A DNA stretch of 64,000 bases from Streptomyces sp. R28 (GCF_041052385.1 NZ_CP163439.1:9413001-9477000); one strand, 5' to 3'; positions 42,426-51,476 are shown, numbered from the stretch's first letter. Program-made: numbers and translations. The notes: generated by a model from the letters alone, not told the origin.

Positions 42426-45089
42426 ATGTCTCAACTCCGCGCCCCGGCCGCACGCGCAGACCGTCGTGAGGGCGGGCGGCACGGGCGCCCGGCCGCCCGC
42501 ACCGCACCCGCGCTGCCCGAGACCCATATACGGCCCCAACTGCTGCGTCTGGCCGTGCTGCCGCCCACCGCGGTGGCGCTCAGCGCCTGCGCTGCCGTGC
42601 TGTTCGTCGTGCGCACCACCGGAGCCCGGCCGAGCCTCACCCTGTGGGGCGTGCTCGCCGGTGCGTTCTCGGTGACCCTCGCGGGCATCCTGATCGCCGC
42701 GGTGGCCGCCAACCGCACCGCCAAGTCCGTGAGCGAGCGCATCGGCGCCCTGCGGCGCAGCAGTGCGCGCGGCGAGGCCGATCTGCGGGCCCTCGTCGAC
42801 GCGCTGCGGCGCGGCGACGGGCCGCCGAACCGCAAGACGCGCAGCGGTCCGCCCGAGGACGCCGACGACTTCGAACTGCTCGCAGCCGACCTGGCCCGCG
42901 CCCACGACGGGGCCGTCACCGCCGTCGTCCAGGCCTCCCAGCTCTCCAGCCAGGCGGGCAGTGAACAGAAACTCGAGGTCTTCGTCAACCTCGCCCGGCG
43001 TCTTCAGTCGCTCGTGCACCGGGAGATCTCGATCCTCGACGAGCTGGAGAACGAGATCGAGGACCCCGACCTGCTCAAGGGCCTCTTCCACGTCGACCAC
43101 CTCGCCACCCGCATCCGCCGCCACGCCGAGAACCTCGCCGTGCTCGGCGGCGCCGTCTCCCGCCGGCAGTGGAGCAACCCGGTCTCCATGACCGAGGTGC
43201 TGCGCTCGGCCATCGCAGAGGTCGAGCAGTACTCCAGGGTCAAGCTCGTACCGCCGATCGACGGCACCCTGCGCGGGCACGCCGTCGCCGACGTCATCCA
43301 CCTGCTGGCCGAACTCGTCGAGAACGCCACGGTGTTCTCCGCCCCGCACACCCAAGTGCTGCTCCGGGCCAACCTCGTGACCTCCGGGCTCGCCGTCGAG
43401 GTCGAAGACCGCGGCCTCGGCATGCCCGTCGGCGAGCAGAACCGTATGAACGCCCTGCTCGCCGACCCTGACCAGGTCAACGTCGCCAGCCTGCTGGCGG
43501 ACGGGCGCATCGGGCTGTTCGTCGTGTCGCAGCTCGCCAAGCGGCACGGCATCCATGTGCGCCTGCAGACCAATATCTACGGCGGTGTCCAGGCCGTTCT
43601 CGTGGTGCCGCAGGGGTTGTTGGGGACGGAACCGGGGGCCCGTGGAGGTGCGACGCGGGCGCAGGAGCAGGCGCCTCCGTCGGCCCCGGCGCAAGGGGCG
43701 GCGGGAACGACCGTACCGCTGCACTCCGAGGCACAGGCCCGTCCGCAGCAGGCGGCGGTGCCGGTGGCGCCCCAGCAGCAACAGTGGCAGCCTGCCTCGC
43801 CCGCCTCGGCTGCGTCGGCCGTGTCGGAGGGGAAGCAGCGGGCTGAGCAGCATGGCGGGCTGCGGGGGGCCACCGAGACGGCGCCGGGAACGCCGGGTCG
43901 GCAGGAGCCGCAGGCCGGTGGAAGGGGTGCGGCACCCAGGGCGAACGGCGGGGGACCGGCACCGTTGCCCGTGCGCGGCGCCCCCGTGGGGCGTGCCAAC
44001 CCCGCGGAGGCCGTGCCCGGCATCAGGCCCGACGCACGTCGGCGCCTCGAGGAAAACACCGTCACACCGCCGACTCCGCGCAACAGCGCAGTACGCGGCA
44101 CCATGGGCAAGCCCCAACTGCCCCGTCGCCGGGCTCAGGAACACATCGCCCCCCAACTCCGCGAAGCCCCTGCCCCGCGCCAGGAATCCGACCACCTCGC
44201 CGGGCACGACCCTGGGCTGATGGCGGCCTTCCAGCGGGGGGTCGGGCTTGCTGAGACGCAGCAGCACCTGGAGGCGGCGCACCTGGATGCGGCGCACATG
44301 GAGACCGGGCACGTCGGGTCCGGGCATGTGGACGTCGGTCATGCGGAGGTCGGGCACGTAGATGCCGGGCACATGGAGACCGGGCACATGGAGACCGGGC
44401 GGATGGACGCCGGGCACGTGGGGGCCGGACACATGGATGCCGAGCACATGGGCGGCGGGAACATGTCCGACGCGTCCGTGGAGTTGGGGCGCGGGGAATC
44501 CGAGCGCGGGGAACCGGGGAGCAGCGGCGGGCACATGGACGCCCGGCATATGGGCGCAGCCCACATGGACGCCCCGCACACGGCGTCAGGCCGCATGGTG
44601 TCGGGCCACACGACGTCTGGCCACGTGGTGGCGGGGCACATGTTCTCGGGCCACACGGTAGTCGGCTCGGGGCACATGGACGCGAGCTACGTGGACTCGG
44701 CACACATGTTCCCCGCGCAGCCGACCGCATCCGCATCCGCATCTGCGTCCGCATACACGCGCGCACCGCACACGACCTTTGACACGGGGTCGCCCGACCC
44801 GCAGCCGACACGCCTGAACCCCACGCCGACCGAGCTCATCCGCCTGGAGACCGTGCATCCGGCGTCGATCCGTCTGGAGCCGACGAGCCTCGACACGGAG
44901 CGACCGCAGCCCACACACCTGCGCCCGACCTCCCTGGATGCACTCCACACCGACGTGACCCCCATGGCCCCCCGGCCGCCCATGGACGTATCGCCCATGG
45001 ACCCGGCCCCCACGACCGAGACACACCGCAGGTCCGCGCCCGGCGCCGACCACACCACCCGGCATGACGGGAGCGCACCAGCCGGATGA
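42426..45089 (+). CDS. cvnA: Conservon sensor ATPase CvnA with His/Met-rich repeat tail
   Basis: CvnA is the membrane-bound histidine-kinase-like component of a conservon that signals through the CvnD GTPase. The 887-residue protein has two hydrophobic segments (LAVLPPTAVALSACAAVLFVV and LAGAFSVTLAGILIAAVAA), a helical linker with LARRLQSLVHREISILDELE, and a GHKL ATPase domain (N box ELVENATVFSAP, DRGLGMP, GRIGLFVVSQLAKRHG) ending near residue 400. The remaining ~480 residues are low-complexity: Gln/Ala/Pro-rich first, then about 26 five-residue repeats of consensus H-[MV]-[DE]-x-G (residues 614-764), then Thr/Pro-rich sequence. ATG 42426 follows GAGGA. Its end overlaps the frame of the next gene. 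Confidence 0.88.
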   Translation: MSQLRAPAARADRREGGRHGRPAARTAPALPETHIRPQLLRLAVLPPTAVALSACAAVLFVVRTTGARPSLTLWGVLAGAFSVTLAGILIAAVAANRTAKSVSERIGALRRSSARGEADLRALVDALRRGDGPPNRKTRSGPPEDADDFELLAADLARAHDGAVTAVVQASQLSSQAGSEQKLEVFVNLARRLQSLVHREISILDELENEIEDPDLLKGLFHVDHLATRIRRHAENLAVLGGAVSRRQWSNPVSMTEVLRSAIAEVEQYSRVKLVPPIDGTLRGHAVADVIHLLAELVENATVFSAPHTQVLLRANLVTSGLAVEVEDRGLGMPVGEQNRMNALLADPDQVNVASLLADGRIGLFVVSQLAKRHGIHVRLQTNIYGGVQAVLVVPQGLLGTEPGARGGATRAQEQAPPSAPAQGAAGTTVPLHSEAQARPQQAAVPVAPQQQQWQPASPASAASAVSEGKQRAEQHGGLRGATETAPGTPGRQEPQAGGRGAAPRANGGGPAPLPVRGAPVGRANPAEAVPGIRPDARRRLEENTVTPPTPRNSAVRGTMGKPQLPRRRAQEHIAPQLREAPAPRQESDHLAGHDPGLMAAFQRGVGLAETQQHLEAAHLDAAHMETGHVGSGHVDVGHAEVGHVDAGHMETGHMETGRMDAGHVGAGHMDAEHMGGGNMSDASVELGRGESERGEPGSSGGHMDARHMGAAHMDAPHTASGRMVSGHTTSGHVVAGHMFSGHTVVGSGHMDASYVDSAHMFPAQPTASASASASAYTRAPHTTFDTGSPDPQPTRLNPTPTELIRLETVHPASIRLEPTSLDTERPQPTHLRPTSLDALHTDVTPMAPRPPMDVSPMDPAPTTETHRRSAPGADHTTRHDGSAPAG
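44265..44717 (+). repeat. Coding repeat: ~26 five-codon His/Met-rich units in CvnA
   Basis: Fifteen-base units encode runs such as HMETG, HVDVG, HVDAG and HMDAR, in two blocks separated by ESERGEPGSS. Third codon positions stay almost wholly G or C in the cvnA frame, as expected of translated sequence, and alternative frames do not. The pattern H-[MV]-[DE]-[AT]-G places a His every fifth residue. Confidence 0.88.
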
Positions 45090-45181
45090 CCATGCCCCTG
45101 ACCAGCTCGAAGTCCGCCTGGAAGACCACCCCCACCCCCAGCGCTCCCACAGACCTTCGTACCTCAAGGAGTCGATCCATC

Positions 45182-45616
45182 ATGGCGAGCGAAGCGCCGA
45201 CCGCCCATGTGTCCGATCTCGACTGGCTGATGAGCGGCCTCGTGCAGCGCGTACCCCACACCACCAGTGCGGTGCTCCTCTCCTGCGACGGGCTCGTGAA
45301 GTCGGTTCATGGCCTCGACCCGGACAGTGCCGACCACATGGCCGCCCTGGCCTCAGGCCTGTACTCCCTCGGCCGCAGCGCCGGGGTCCGTTTCGGCGAC
45401 GGCGGGGACGTGCGCCAGGTCGTCGTCGAACTCGACTCGAGCCTGCTCTTCGTGACCACGGCCGGCTCCGGCACCTGTCTCGCCGTGCTGGCCGGCCGCG
45501 AGGCAGACGCGGCGGTGCTGGGCTACGAGATGGCGATGCTGGTCAAGAGCGTCCGCCCCTACCTGGTCACCGCACCGCGGCAGCACTCCGTCGAACCGCC
45601 GGCGATGAGGCCTTGA
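45182..45616 (+). CDS. cvnB: Conservon protein CvnB (Roadblock/LC7 domain)
   Basis: A 144-residue Roadblock/LC7-fold protein (DLDWLMSGLVQRVPHTTSAVLLSCDGL, LLFVTTAGSGTCLAVLA) of the type that acts with small GTPases. In conservons CvnB bridges the membrane sensor CvnA and the GTPase CvnD. I chose ATG 45182 (MASEAPTAHVSD), the usual family start behind AAGGAG. An upstream ATG at 45086 overlaps the cvnA stop and would add 32 low-complexity residues. It is followed 2 bp later by cvnC. Confidence 0.92.
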   Translation: MASEAPTAHVSDLDWLMSGLVQRVPHTTSAVLLSCDGLVKSVHGLDPDSADHMAALASGLYSLGRSAGVRFGDGGDVRQVVVELDSSLLFVTTAGSGTCLAVLAGREADAAVLGYEMAMLVKSVRPYLVTAPRQHSVEPPAMRP

Positions 45617-45618
45617 AC

Positions 45619-45990
45619 GTGACGGCGGCCGGCGACGGGCCCTGGCTCGACGACGCGGCCGGACGGCTGGTGCGCCCTTTCACGGTCAGCAACGGCCGTA
45701 CCCGGCCCACCGTCGCGCTCGACCTCATGTCGCAGGTGATGGCCACCGGGGCGACCCCCCTCGGCTACCTCGGCCCTGAGCACGAGCAGGCGCTGGACCT
45801 GTGCCGCGCCCCCGTCTCGGTCGCCGAGGTCGCCGCCCACCTGAAGCTGCCGGCGGTGGTCACCAAGGTGCTGCTGTCGGACCTCGTCGACGGCGGGGCG
45901 CTCACCACCAAGCCCCCCGAGTTCCACCACAACCCGACAGACCGGGCTCTTCTGGAGGCAGTGCTCGATGGACTACGACGACAGCTCTGA
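45619..45990 (+). CDS. cvnC: Conservon protein CvnC (DUF742)
   Basis: A 123-residue DUF742 protein: DDAAGRLVRPFTVSNGRT at the N-terminus and a winged-helix-like part (LCRAPVSVAEVAAHLKLPAVVTKVLLSDLVDGGAL broken across helices) at the C-terminus. DUF742 proteins always accompany conservon GTPases. The GTG at 45619 lies 2 bp after the cvnB stop; its own end overlaps cvnD by 23 bp. Confidence 0.92.
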   Translation: MTAAGDGPWLDDAAGRLVRPFTVSNGRTRPTVALDLMSQVMATGATPLGYLGPEHEQALDLCRAPVSVAEVAAHLKLPAVVTKVLLSDLVDGGALTTKPPEFHHNPTDRALLEAVLDGLRRQL

Positions 45991-46567
45991 CCCGTTCCCC
46001 ACCGCGCTGAAGATCTTGGTGGCGGGAGGGTTCGGGGTCGGCAAGACGACCTTCGTGGGCGCGGTGAGCGAGATCGCGCCGCTCAGCACGGAGGAACTGC
46101 TCACTACGGTCAGCGCCGCGACCGACAGTCTGGAGGGCGTCGAAAACAAGGTCGAGACGACGGTCGCCATGGACTTCGGCCGCATCACGCTCGATCCGGA
46201 ACACGTGCTGTATCTCTTCGGTACGCCGGGACAGGAACGCTTCTGGTTCATGTGGGACGAACTCTCGGAGGGCGCGCTCGGCGCGGTCATCCTCGCCGAC
46301 ACCCGGCGCCTGGAGGACTGCTTCGCCGCCGTCGACTTCTTCGAGCAGCGCGGCCTCGGCTTCATTGTCGCGATCAACGAGTTCGACGGCGCCTACCGAT
46401 ACGACCCCGAGGAGGTCCGCGCCGCCATCGACCTCGATCCGGAGATCCCCATCGTCCGTTGCGACGCCCGGATCTCCAGCTCCAGTGTCCAGACCCTGCT
46501 GACCCTCGTTCGGCACCTCATCGCCCACACGCCGGCACACGCGCCTAGCCACGGCGCCCACATGTGA
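45968..46567 (+). CDS. cvnD: Conservon GTPase CvnD
   Basis: A 199-residue small GTPase related to MglA/Ras-type switches. The P-loop is GGFGVGKTTF with Lys26, the switch II region LFGTPGQERFWFMWDEL, and the base-recognition motif is NEFD instead of the eukaryotic NKxD, as usual in this family. It would cycle between GTP and GDP states under control of CvnA-C at the membrane. It overlaps cvnC by 23 bp and is followed after 59 bp by a GAF-domain gene. Confidence 0.95.
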   Translation: MDYDDSSDPFPTALKILVAGGFGVGKTTFVGAVSEIAPLSTEELLTTVSAATDSLEGVENKVETTVAMDFGRITLDPEHVLYLFGTPGQERFWFMWDELSEGALGAVILADTRRLEDCFAAVDFFEQRGLGFIVAINEFDGAYRYDPEEVRAAIDLDPEIPIVRCDARISSSSVQTLLTLVRHLIAHTPAHAPSHGAHM

Positions 46568-46626
46568 CACCCGCACACCAGGACGGAGCCGCATATGAAC
46601 TACGCCCACAGCGACGGAATCCGCCC

Positions 46627-47202
46627 ATGAGCTACGGCCCACCCCGCCCGGTGGCTCGCCTGCTGCTCACCCCCGAGGACAAGGAGGCCCCCGCCCGCGC
46701 ACGGCAACTGCTGAGACTGGGCCTGGGAGAGCAGGCGGACCCGGCCCTCGACGTCTTCGCGGACCATCTCGCCGCACTCACGGGGGCGCCGTACGCCATG
46801 GTCAACTTCATCGGCGAGAACCGGCAGTTCTTCGCCGGCCTGCATGTGCGGCACGCCGTGAGCCTTGCGCGGGCCGGTGACAGCAAGCCGCAGTTGGGCC
46901 GCCTTATGGAGCGCGACCATGGGTTCTGCCCACATGTGGTCGTCCGACGCAAGGCGCTGGTCCTGGAGGACGTCTGCGACTATCCGCGGTTCGCGGGGAA
47001 TCCGATCGTCGACGAGTTCGGTATCCGCTCCTACCTGGGTGCCCCCCTGATCGACTCCACCGGGATGGCGCTGGGCACGGTGTGCGTCGTCGACGTGGAG
47101 CCGCGTCCGTGGGGGAAGGCCGGGCTGGACACGATCAAGGCAACGGCGGCGGAGCTGGTGATGCGGCTGGAGCGGCGGGCGGTGGACGGGCTGCCGTTGT
47201 AG
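46627..47202 (+). CDS. GAF-domain protein of the conservon
   Basis: A 191-residue protein whose residues ~30-180 form a GAF sensory domain (AALTGAPYAMVNFIGENRQFFAGL, DHGFCPHVVVRRKALVLEDV, SYLGAPLIDSTGMALGTVCVVD). Several Streptomyces conservons end in such a GAF gene where others carry a cytochrome P450. The ATG at 46627 is at the conserved start; an upstream GTG frame is not supported. The Cys in GFCPHVVV is conserved in related GAF proteins; no ligand is evident. It is the last gene of the cvn operon. Confidence 0.82.
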   Translation: MSYGPPRPVARLLLTPEDKEAPARARQLLRLGLGEQADPALDVFADHLAALTGAPYAMVNFIGENRQFFAGLHVRHAVSLARAGDSKPQLGRLMERDHGFCPHVVVRRKALVLEDVCDYPRFAGNPIVDEFGIRSYLGAPLIDSTGMALGTVCVVDVEPRPWGKAGLDTIKATAAELVMRLERRAVDGLPL

Positions 47203-47275
47203 GCATCAAGTTCCTTACCAGGCAGGGGAATTGGACGCTCGGACCCCCTCGGATCTCTCACGGAAGAGGGACACC

Positions 47276-48091
47276 ATGACCGACCTGCGTCTCGGCGCCC
47301 TCGGATTCGGCCTGCGCGGCCCCCTCGCCCGTACCGTGCACCGCCGCCGCCACGGCTCTCGCGTGACCGTCGTCGCCGACCCCGACCCGGCGCGACGGGA
47401 CGACGCCACGGCCCGTATCCCCGGCGTTCACACCGTCGAGGATCACCGCAAGGTGCTCGACGCACCGGACGTGGACACCGTCCTCGTCCTCACCCCGGAC
47501 CACACCCGCGCCGACCTCGCCTGCGAGGCCCTGCGCGTGGGCAAGCCCGTGTGCGTCGAGAAGCCTTTGGACATCACCGTCGAGCGCAACATGCGGCACA
47601 TGCCGGTGGTCCGGCTGATGCGCCACATCGTCGAACTCGTCGAACTCGCCGAACTCGCCGAGATCGCCGAGATCGCCGAGATCGCCGAGATCGCCGAGAT
47701 CGGCGAGGTCAAGACGGTCTGGGGGCGCCACCTCGTCGGCTACGGAGGCGATTGCTACTTCAAGAACTGGCACGCCGAACGCCGGTACGTCACCGGCCTG
47801 TTGCTGCAGAAGGGCGCCCACGACATCGACGTAATGCGCCTGGACCACAGGGCGTTGGCTGCCTACCAACAGTGTCGCTTCACCCCCGACTACCGGCGCC
47901 ACGTCACCGTCATCGGTGACGCACCGGGGGCACGGCGGCGCCGATCCGCTGATCATCGACGAGTTCCTGAGGTTCGTACGGGAGGGAGGGCGCACCGATA
48001 CCTCGCCGGTGGCCGTGCGGATGGCGGTGGCGGTCGGGTTCGGGGCGACGGAGTCGCTGCGCACGGGAGAGGGGCGCGCGGGAGGGCGTGA
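47276..48091 (+). pseudogene. Degenerate Gfo/Idh/MocA-family oxidoreductase gene
   Basis: The start is normal (MTDLRLGALGFGLRGPLAR with VTVVADPDPARR and VLVLTPDHTRADLACEAL, KPVCVEKPLDITVE), but the rest is broken. About 20 residues seem missing before NMRHMPVVRLM, a 9-bp repeat expansion follows, a large internal segment (some 80 residues by family comparison from memory) is missing after GAHDIDV, and the final part (GGADPLIIDEFLRFVREGGRTDTSPVA) is in another frame from about 47930. The family reduces or oxidises sugars and cyclitols with NAD(P). The end is approximate. Confidence 0.8.
47633..47704. repeat. Eight tandem 9-bp units inside the oxidoreductase pseudogene
   Basis: Units GAACTCGTC, GAACTCGCC (twice), GAGATCGCC (four times, identical) and GAGATCGGC run head to tail and translate to ELV-ELA-ELA-EIA-EIA-EIA-EIA-EIG. 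The last unit merges with the normal EIGEVKTVW sequence, which points to slippage expansion of an original GAGATCGGC. Confidence 0.9.
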
Positions 48092-48236
48092 AGGAAAGCT
48101 GTGGCGCCGCTTAAGAAATCCTCGATGGACCTGGGCGCCGCCGTACGGCAGATTCCTTTGCGATTCCACCCCCCTCCCCGGCTGCGGGCTTTCTAGGCAT
48201 GCCTGCAGCCGGGACTCACGCACAGGAGCCGTTGCG

Positions 48237-49265
48237 TTGAAGGCGCTGGTCAAGGAGAAAGCGGAGCCCGGGCTCCGGCTCACGGACGTCCCGGAACCGG
48301 CCGTCGGGCCCGGTGACGTACTGATCAAGGTGCTGCGCACCGGCATCTGCGGCACCGATCTGCACATCCAGGCGTGGGACGGCTGGGCCCAGAAGGCGAT
48401 CCGCACCCCGCTCGTGGTCGGGCACGAGTTCGTCGGCGAGGTCGTGGAGACCGGCCGTGACGTCGCGGACATCGTCGTCGGTGACCGCGTCAGCGGCGAG
48501 GGGCATCTCGTCTGCGGCAAGTGCCGCAACTGCCTCGCCGGACGACGCCACCTGTGCCGGGCCACCATCGGCCTCGGCGTCGGCCGCGACGGTGCCTTCG
48601 CCGAGTACGTCGCCCTGCCGGCCGCCAATGTGTGGGTGCACCGCGTGCCCGTCGACCTGGACGTCGCCGCGATCTTCGACCCGTTCGGCAACGCCGTGCA
48701 CACCGCGCTGTCGTTCCCGCTGGTCGGTGAGGACGTCCTGATCACCGGCGCCGGCCCGATCGGCCTGATGGCGGTGGCGGTGGCCCGGCACGCGGGTGCG
48801 CGCAACGTCGTGATCACCGACGTGAGCGAGGAACGGCTGGAGCTGGCCCGCAAGATCGGCGTGAGCCTCGCACTGAACGTGTCGGAGGCGAGCATCGCCG
48901 ACGGGCAGCGCGAACTCGGCCTGCGCGAGGGCTTCGACATCGGCCTGGAGATGTCCGGCCGCGCCGAGGCCATGCGCGACATGATCGCCAACATGACGCA
49001 CGGGGGCCGTATCGCCATGCTCGGCCTGCCCGCGCAGGAGTTCCCGGTCGACTGGGCCCGGATCGTCACCTCGATGATCACCATCAAGGGCATCTACGGC
49101 CGCGAGATGTTCGAGACCTGGTACGCGATGTCCGTCCTGCTGGAGGGCGGCCTCGACCTCGCCCCCGTGATCACCGGCCGGTACGGCTACCGCGACTTCG
49201 AGGCGGCGTTCGCCGACGCGGCGAGCGGCCGCGGCGGGAAGGTCATCCTCGACTGGACCGCGTGA
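48237..49265 (+). CDS. tdh: L-threonine 3-dehydrogenase
   Basis: Tdh oxidises threonine to 2-amino-3-ketobutyrate with NAD and Zn; Kbl, encoded next, then splits it to glycine and acetyl-CoA. The 342-residue zinc-dependent MDR enzyme has the catalytic GICGTDLHIQAWDGWAQ, GHEFVGEV, the structural zinc cysteines in CGKCRNCLAGRRHLC, and the Rossmann GAGPIGLMAVAVA. It starts at TTG 48237 with AGGAG 8 bases upstream; no ATG or GTG fits. The 145 bp between the pseudogene end and this start presumably hold the promoter. kbl starts 60 bp downstream. Confidence 0.94.
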   Translation: MKALVKEKAEPGLRLTDVPEPAVGPGDVLIKVLRTGICGTDLHIQAWDGWAQKAIRTPLVVGHEFVGEVVETGRDVADIVVGDRVSGEGHLVCGKCRNCLAGRRHLCRATIGLGVGRDGAFAEYVALPAANVWVHRVPVDLDVAAIFDPFGNAVHTALSFPLVGEDVLITGAGPIGLMAVAVARHAGARNVVITDVSEERLELARKIGVSLALNVSEASIADGQRELGLREGFDIGLEMSGRAEAMRDMIANMTHGGRIAMLGLPAQEFPVDWARIVTSMITIKGIYGREMFETWYAMSVLLEGGLDLAPVITGRYGYRDFEAAFADAASGRGGKVILDWTA

Positions 49266-49325
49266 CTCTCCGTGTAACCCGCCGCGTAACTTCCCTCTCC
49301 CGCAAGCACCTTCAGGAGCTTTCCG

Positions 49326-50519
49326 ATGTTCGACTCCGTGCGCGACGACCTGCGCGCCACCCTCGACGAGATCCGCGCCGCCGGCCTGCACAAGCCCGAG
49401 CGCGTGATCGGCACCCCGCAGTCCGCGACCGTCGGCGTCACCGCGGGCGGCCGCCCGGGCGAGGTCCTCAACTTCTGTGCCAACAACTACCTCGGCCTCG
49501 CCGACCACCCCGAGGTGATCGCCGCCGCCCACGAGGCGCTGGACCGCTGGGGCTACGGCATGGCCTCGGTCCGCTTCATCTGCGGCACGCAGGAGGTGCA
49601 CAAGGAGCTGGAGGCGCGGCTGTCCGCGTTCCTCGGCCAGGAGGACACGATCCTGTACTCCTCCTGCTTCGATGCCAACGGCGGCGTCTTCGAGACGCTG
49701 CTCGGCCCGGAGGACGCGGTGATCTCCGATGCGCTGAACCACGCGTCGATCATCGACGGCATCCGCCTGTCCAAGGCCCGCCGCTTCCGCTACGCCAACC
49801 GCGATCTGGCAGACTTGGAAAGCCAGTTGAAGGAGGCGCAGTCCGCGAGGCGACGCCTCATCGTCACCGACGGCGTCTTCTCGATGGACGGCTATGTGGC
49901 CCCGTTGCGTGAGATCTGCGACCTCGCCGACCGCTACGACGCCATGGTCATGGTCGACGACTCGCACGCCGTCGGCTTCGTCGGCCCCGGCGGCCGTGGC
50001 ACGCCCGAGCTGCACGGCGTCATGGACCGCGTCGACATCATCACCGGCACCCTCGGCAAGGCACTCGGCGGCGCGTCCGGCGGCTACGTGGCGGCCCGCG
50101 CCGAGATCGTCGCCTTGCTGCGCCAGCGCTCGCGGCCGTACCTCTTCTCCAACACGCTGGCCCCGGTGATCGCGGCGGCCTCGCTCAAGGTTCTCGACCT
50201 GCTGGAGTCCGCGGACGACCTGCGCGTGCGGCTGAACGAGAACACCGCGCTGTTCCGCCGCCGGATGACCGAGGAGGGCTTCGAGATCCTCCCCGGCGAG
50301 CATGCCATCGCGCCCGTGATGATCGGCGACGCGGCCAAGGCGGGGCGGCTGGCGGAACTGCTGCTGGAGCGGGGTGTGTACGTGATCGGCTTCTCGTACC
50401 CGGTCGTGCCGCAGGGCCAGGCCCGCATTCGCGTCCAGCTGTCCGCCGCGCACTCGACGGACGACGTCAACCGCGCCGTCGACGCCTTCGTCGCGGCCCG
50501 GGCGGAACTGGAAGCCTGA
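49326..50519 (+). CDS. kbl: Glycine C-acetyltransferase (2-amino-3-ketobutyrate CoA ligase)
   Basis: Kbl is the PLP-dependent partner of Tdh and cleaves 2-amino-3-ketobutyrate with CoA to glycine and acetyl-CoA. The 397-residue alpha-oxoamine synthase family protein shows NFCANNYLGLADHP, VRFICGTQEVHKELE, the PLP aspartate region VDDSHAVGFVGPGGRGT and the Schiff-base lysine in TGTLGKALGGASGG. It forms an operon with tdh. A LysR gene begins 38 bp downstream behind its own promoter-like sequence. Confidence 0.96.
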   Translation: MFDSVRDDLRATLDEIRAAGLHKPERVIGTPQSATVGVTAGGRPGEVLNFCANNYLGLADHPEVIAAAHEALDRWGYGMASVRFICGTQEVHKELEARLSAFLGQEDTILYSSCFDANGGVFETLLGPEDAVISDALNHASIIDGIRLSKARRFRYANRDLADLESQLKEAQSARRRLIVTDGVFSMDGYVAPLREICDLADRYDAMVMVDDSHAVGFVGPGGRGTPELHGVMDRVDIITGTLGKALGGASGGYVAARAEIVALLRQRSRPYLFSNTLAPVIAAASLKVLDLLESADDLRVRLNENTALFRRRMTEEGFEILPGEHAIAPVMIGDAAKAGRLAELLLERGVYVIGFSYPVVPQGQARIRVQLSAAHSTDDVNRAVDAFVAARAELEA

Positions 50520-50544
50520 GGTCCGGCCGGCCCGGACATATTGC

Positions 50545-50550
50545 GATAAT
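50545..50550 (+). promoter_or_regulatory. -10 element of a probably leaderless LysR transcript
   Basis: GATAAT, one base from the TATAAT consensus, lies 7 bp before the LysR ATG at 50558. That spacing puts the transcription start on the A of the ATG, and no ribosome site is present. The half-site CGAT-A-ATCG overlaps it and could serve autoregulation. The -35 region is weak. Confidence 0.55.
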
Positions 50551-50557
50551 CGATACC

Positions 50558-51460
50558 ATGATCGAAGCGCGGCGGCTCCACATTCTCCGTGCGGTGGCCG
50601 ACCACCGTACGGTGACGGCGGCTGCCGCCGCGCTGTATCTGACCCCGTCGGCGGTCTCCCAGCAGCTCACGGCCCTGGAACAGGAGACGGGCCACCGCCT
50701 GGTGGAGCGCGGCGCCAAGGGCGTACGGCTCACCCCCGCCGGCGAGATCCTGCTCAGCCACACCAACGCCGTCCTCGCCCAGCTGGAGCGGGCGGAGGCC
50801 GAGCTCGCGGCGTACAGCTCGGGCGCGGCCGGCACGGTCACCGTCGCCTCCTTCGCGACCGGCATCGCCCAGGTCGTCGCCCCGGCCGTGGCCCGCCTCG
50901 CCGTGACGTCCCCCGGCATCCGCATCCGCGTCCAGGACGCCGAGGGCGACGCCAGCCTGCCGATGGTGCTGGACCGACAGGTCGACATCGCGGTGGCCGT
51001 CGAGTACCGGGGGGCGCCGCCCGCCGACGACCCGCGCCTGGCCCACGTACCGCTGTACGCCGAGCCCTTCGATGCGGTCGTCCCGGTGAGCCACCGGTTG
51101 GCCGACGCGGCCGAGGTCCCGCTCGCCGAGCTGGCCAAGGACCCCTGGATCGGCCCGTACCCCGGCAACCCCTGCCATGACGTGGTGGTCCTGGCCTGCG
51201 AGAACGCCGGATTCCTGCCCCGCCTCGAACACTCCTCGGACGACTTCCGCGCCGTCGTCGCCCTCGCCTCGGCCGACGCGGGAGTGGCGCTCGTACCGCG
51301 CTCGGCGCTGCGCGGAATGGACCTCACGGGCGTCGTCGTCCGGCCCGTGGACGGGGTGGCACCCACGCGCCGGGTCTTCGCGGCCGTACGGCGAGGCGCC
51401 GAGGAGCACCCGCTGATCCGGCCGGTGCTGGAGGCGCTCGGGGAGGCGGCGGGGGAGTGA
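50558..51460 (+). CDS. LysR-family transcriptional regulator
   Basis: A 300-residue regulator. The winged helix-turn-helix occupies residues ~5-62 (RTVTAAAAALYLTPSAVSQQLTALEQETG, VRLTPAGEILL), followed by a periplasmic-binding-like effector domain (GTVTVASFATGIAQVVAPAV, DRQVDIAVAVEYR). It lies directly after tdh-kbl in the same direction, but with its own promoter. Whether it controls threonine catabolism is unknown; the effector is not predictable. Confidence 0.92.
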   Translation: MIEARRLHILRAVADHRTVTAAAAALYLTPSAVSQQLTALEQETGHRLVERGAKGVRLTPAGEILLSHTNAVLAQLERAEAELAAYSSGAAGTVTVASFATGIAQVVAPAVARLAVTSPGIRIRVQDAEGDASLPMVLDRQVDIAVAVEYRGAPPADDPRLAHVPLYAEPFDAVVPVSHRLADAAEVPLAELAKDPWIGPYPGNPCHDVVVLACENAGFLPRLEHSSDDFRAVVALASADAGVALVPRSALRGMDLTGVVVRPVDGVAPTRRVFAAVRRGAEEHPLIRPVLEALGEAAGE

Positions 51461-51476
51461 GCCTGCCGTAGCGCCG

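Noticed and set aside
44362..44661. Alternative frame through the CvnA repeat (PGTWRPGTW-like)
   Set aside because: Third-position GC falls and the frame lacks a start; the His/Met frame continues the ATPase gene without interruption.
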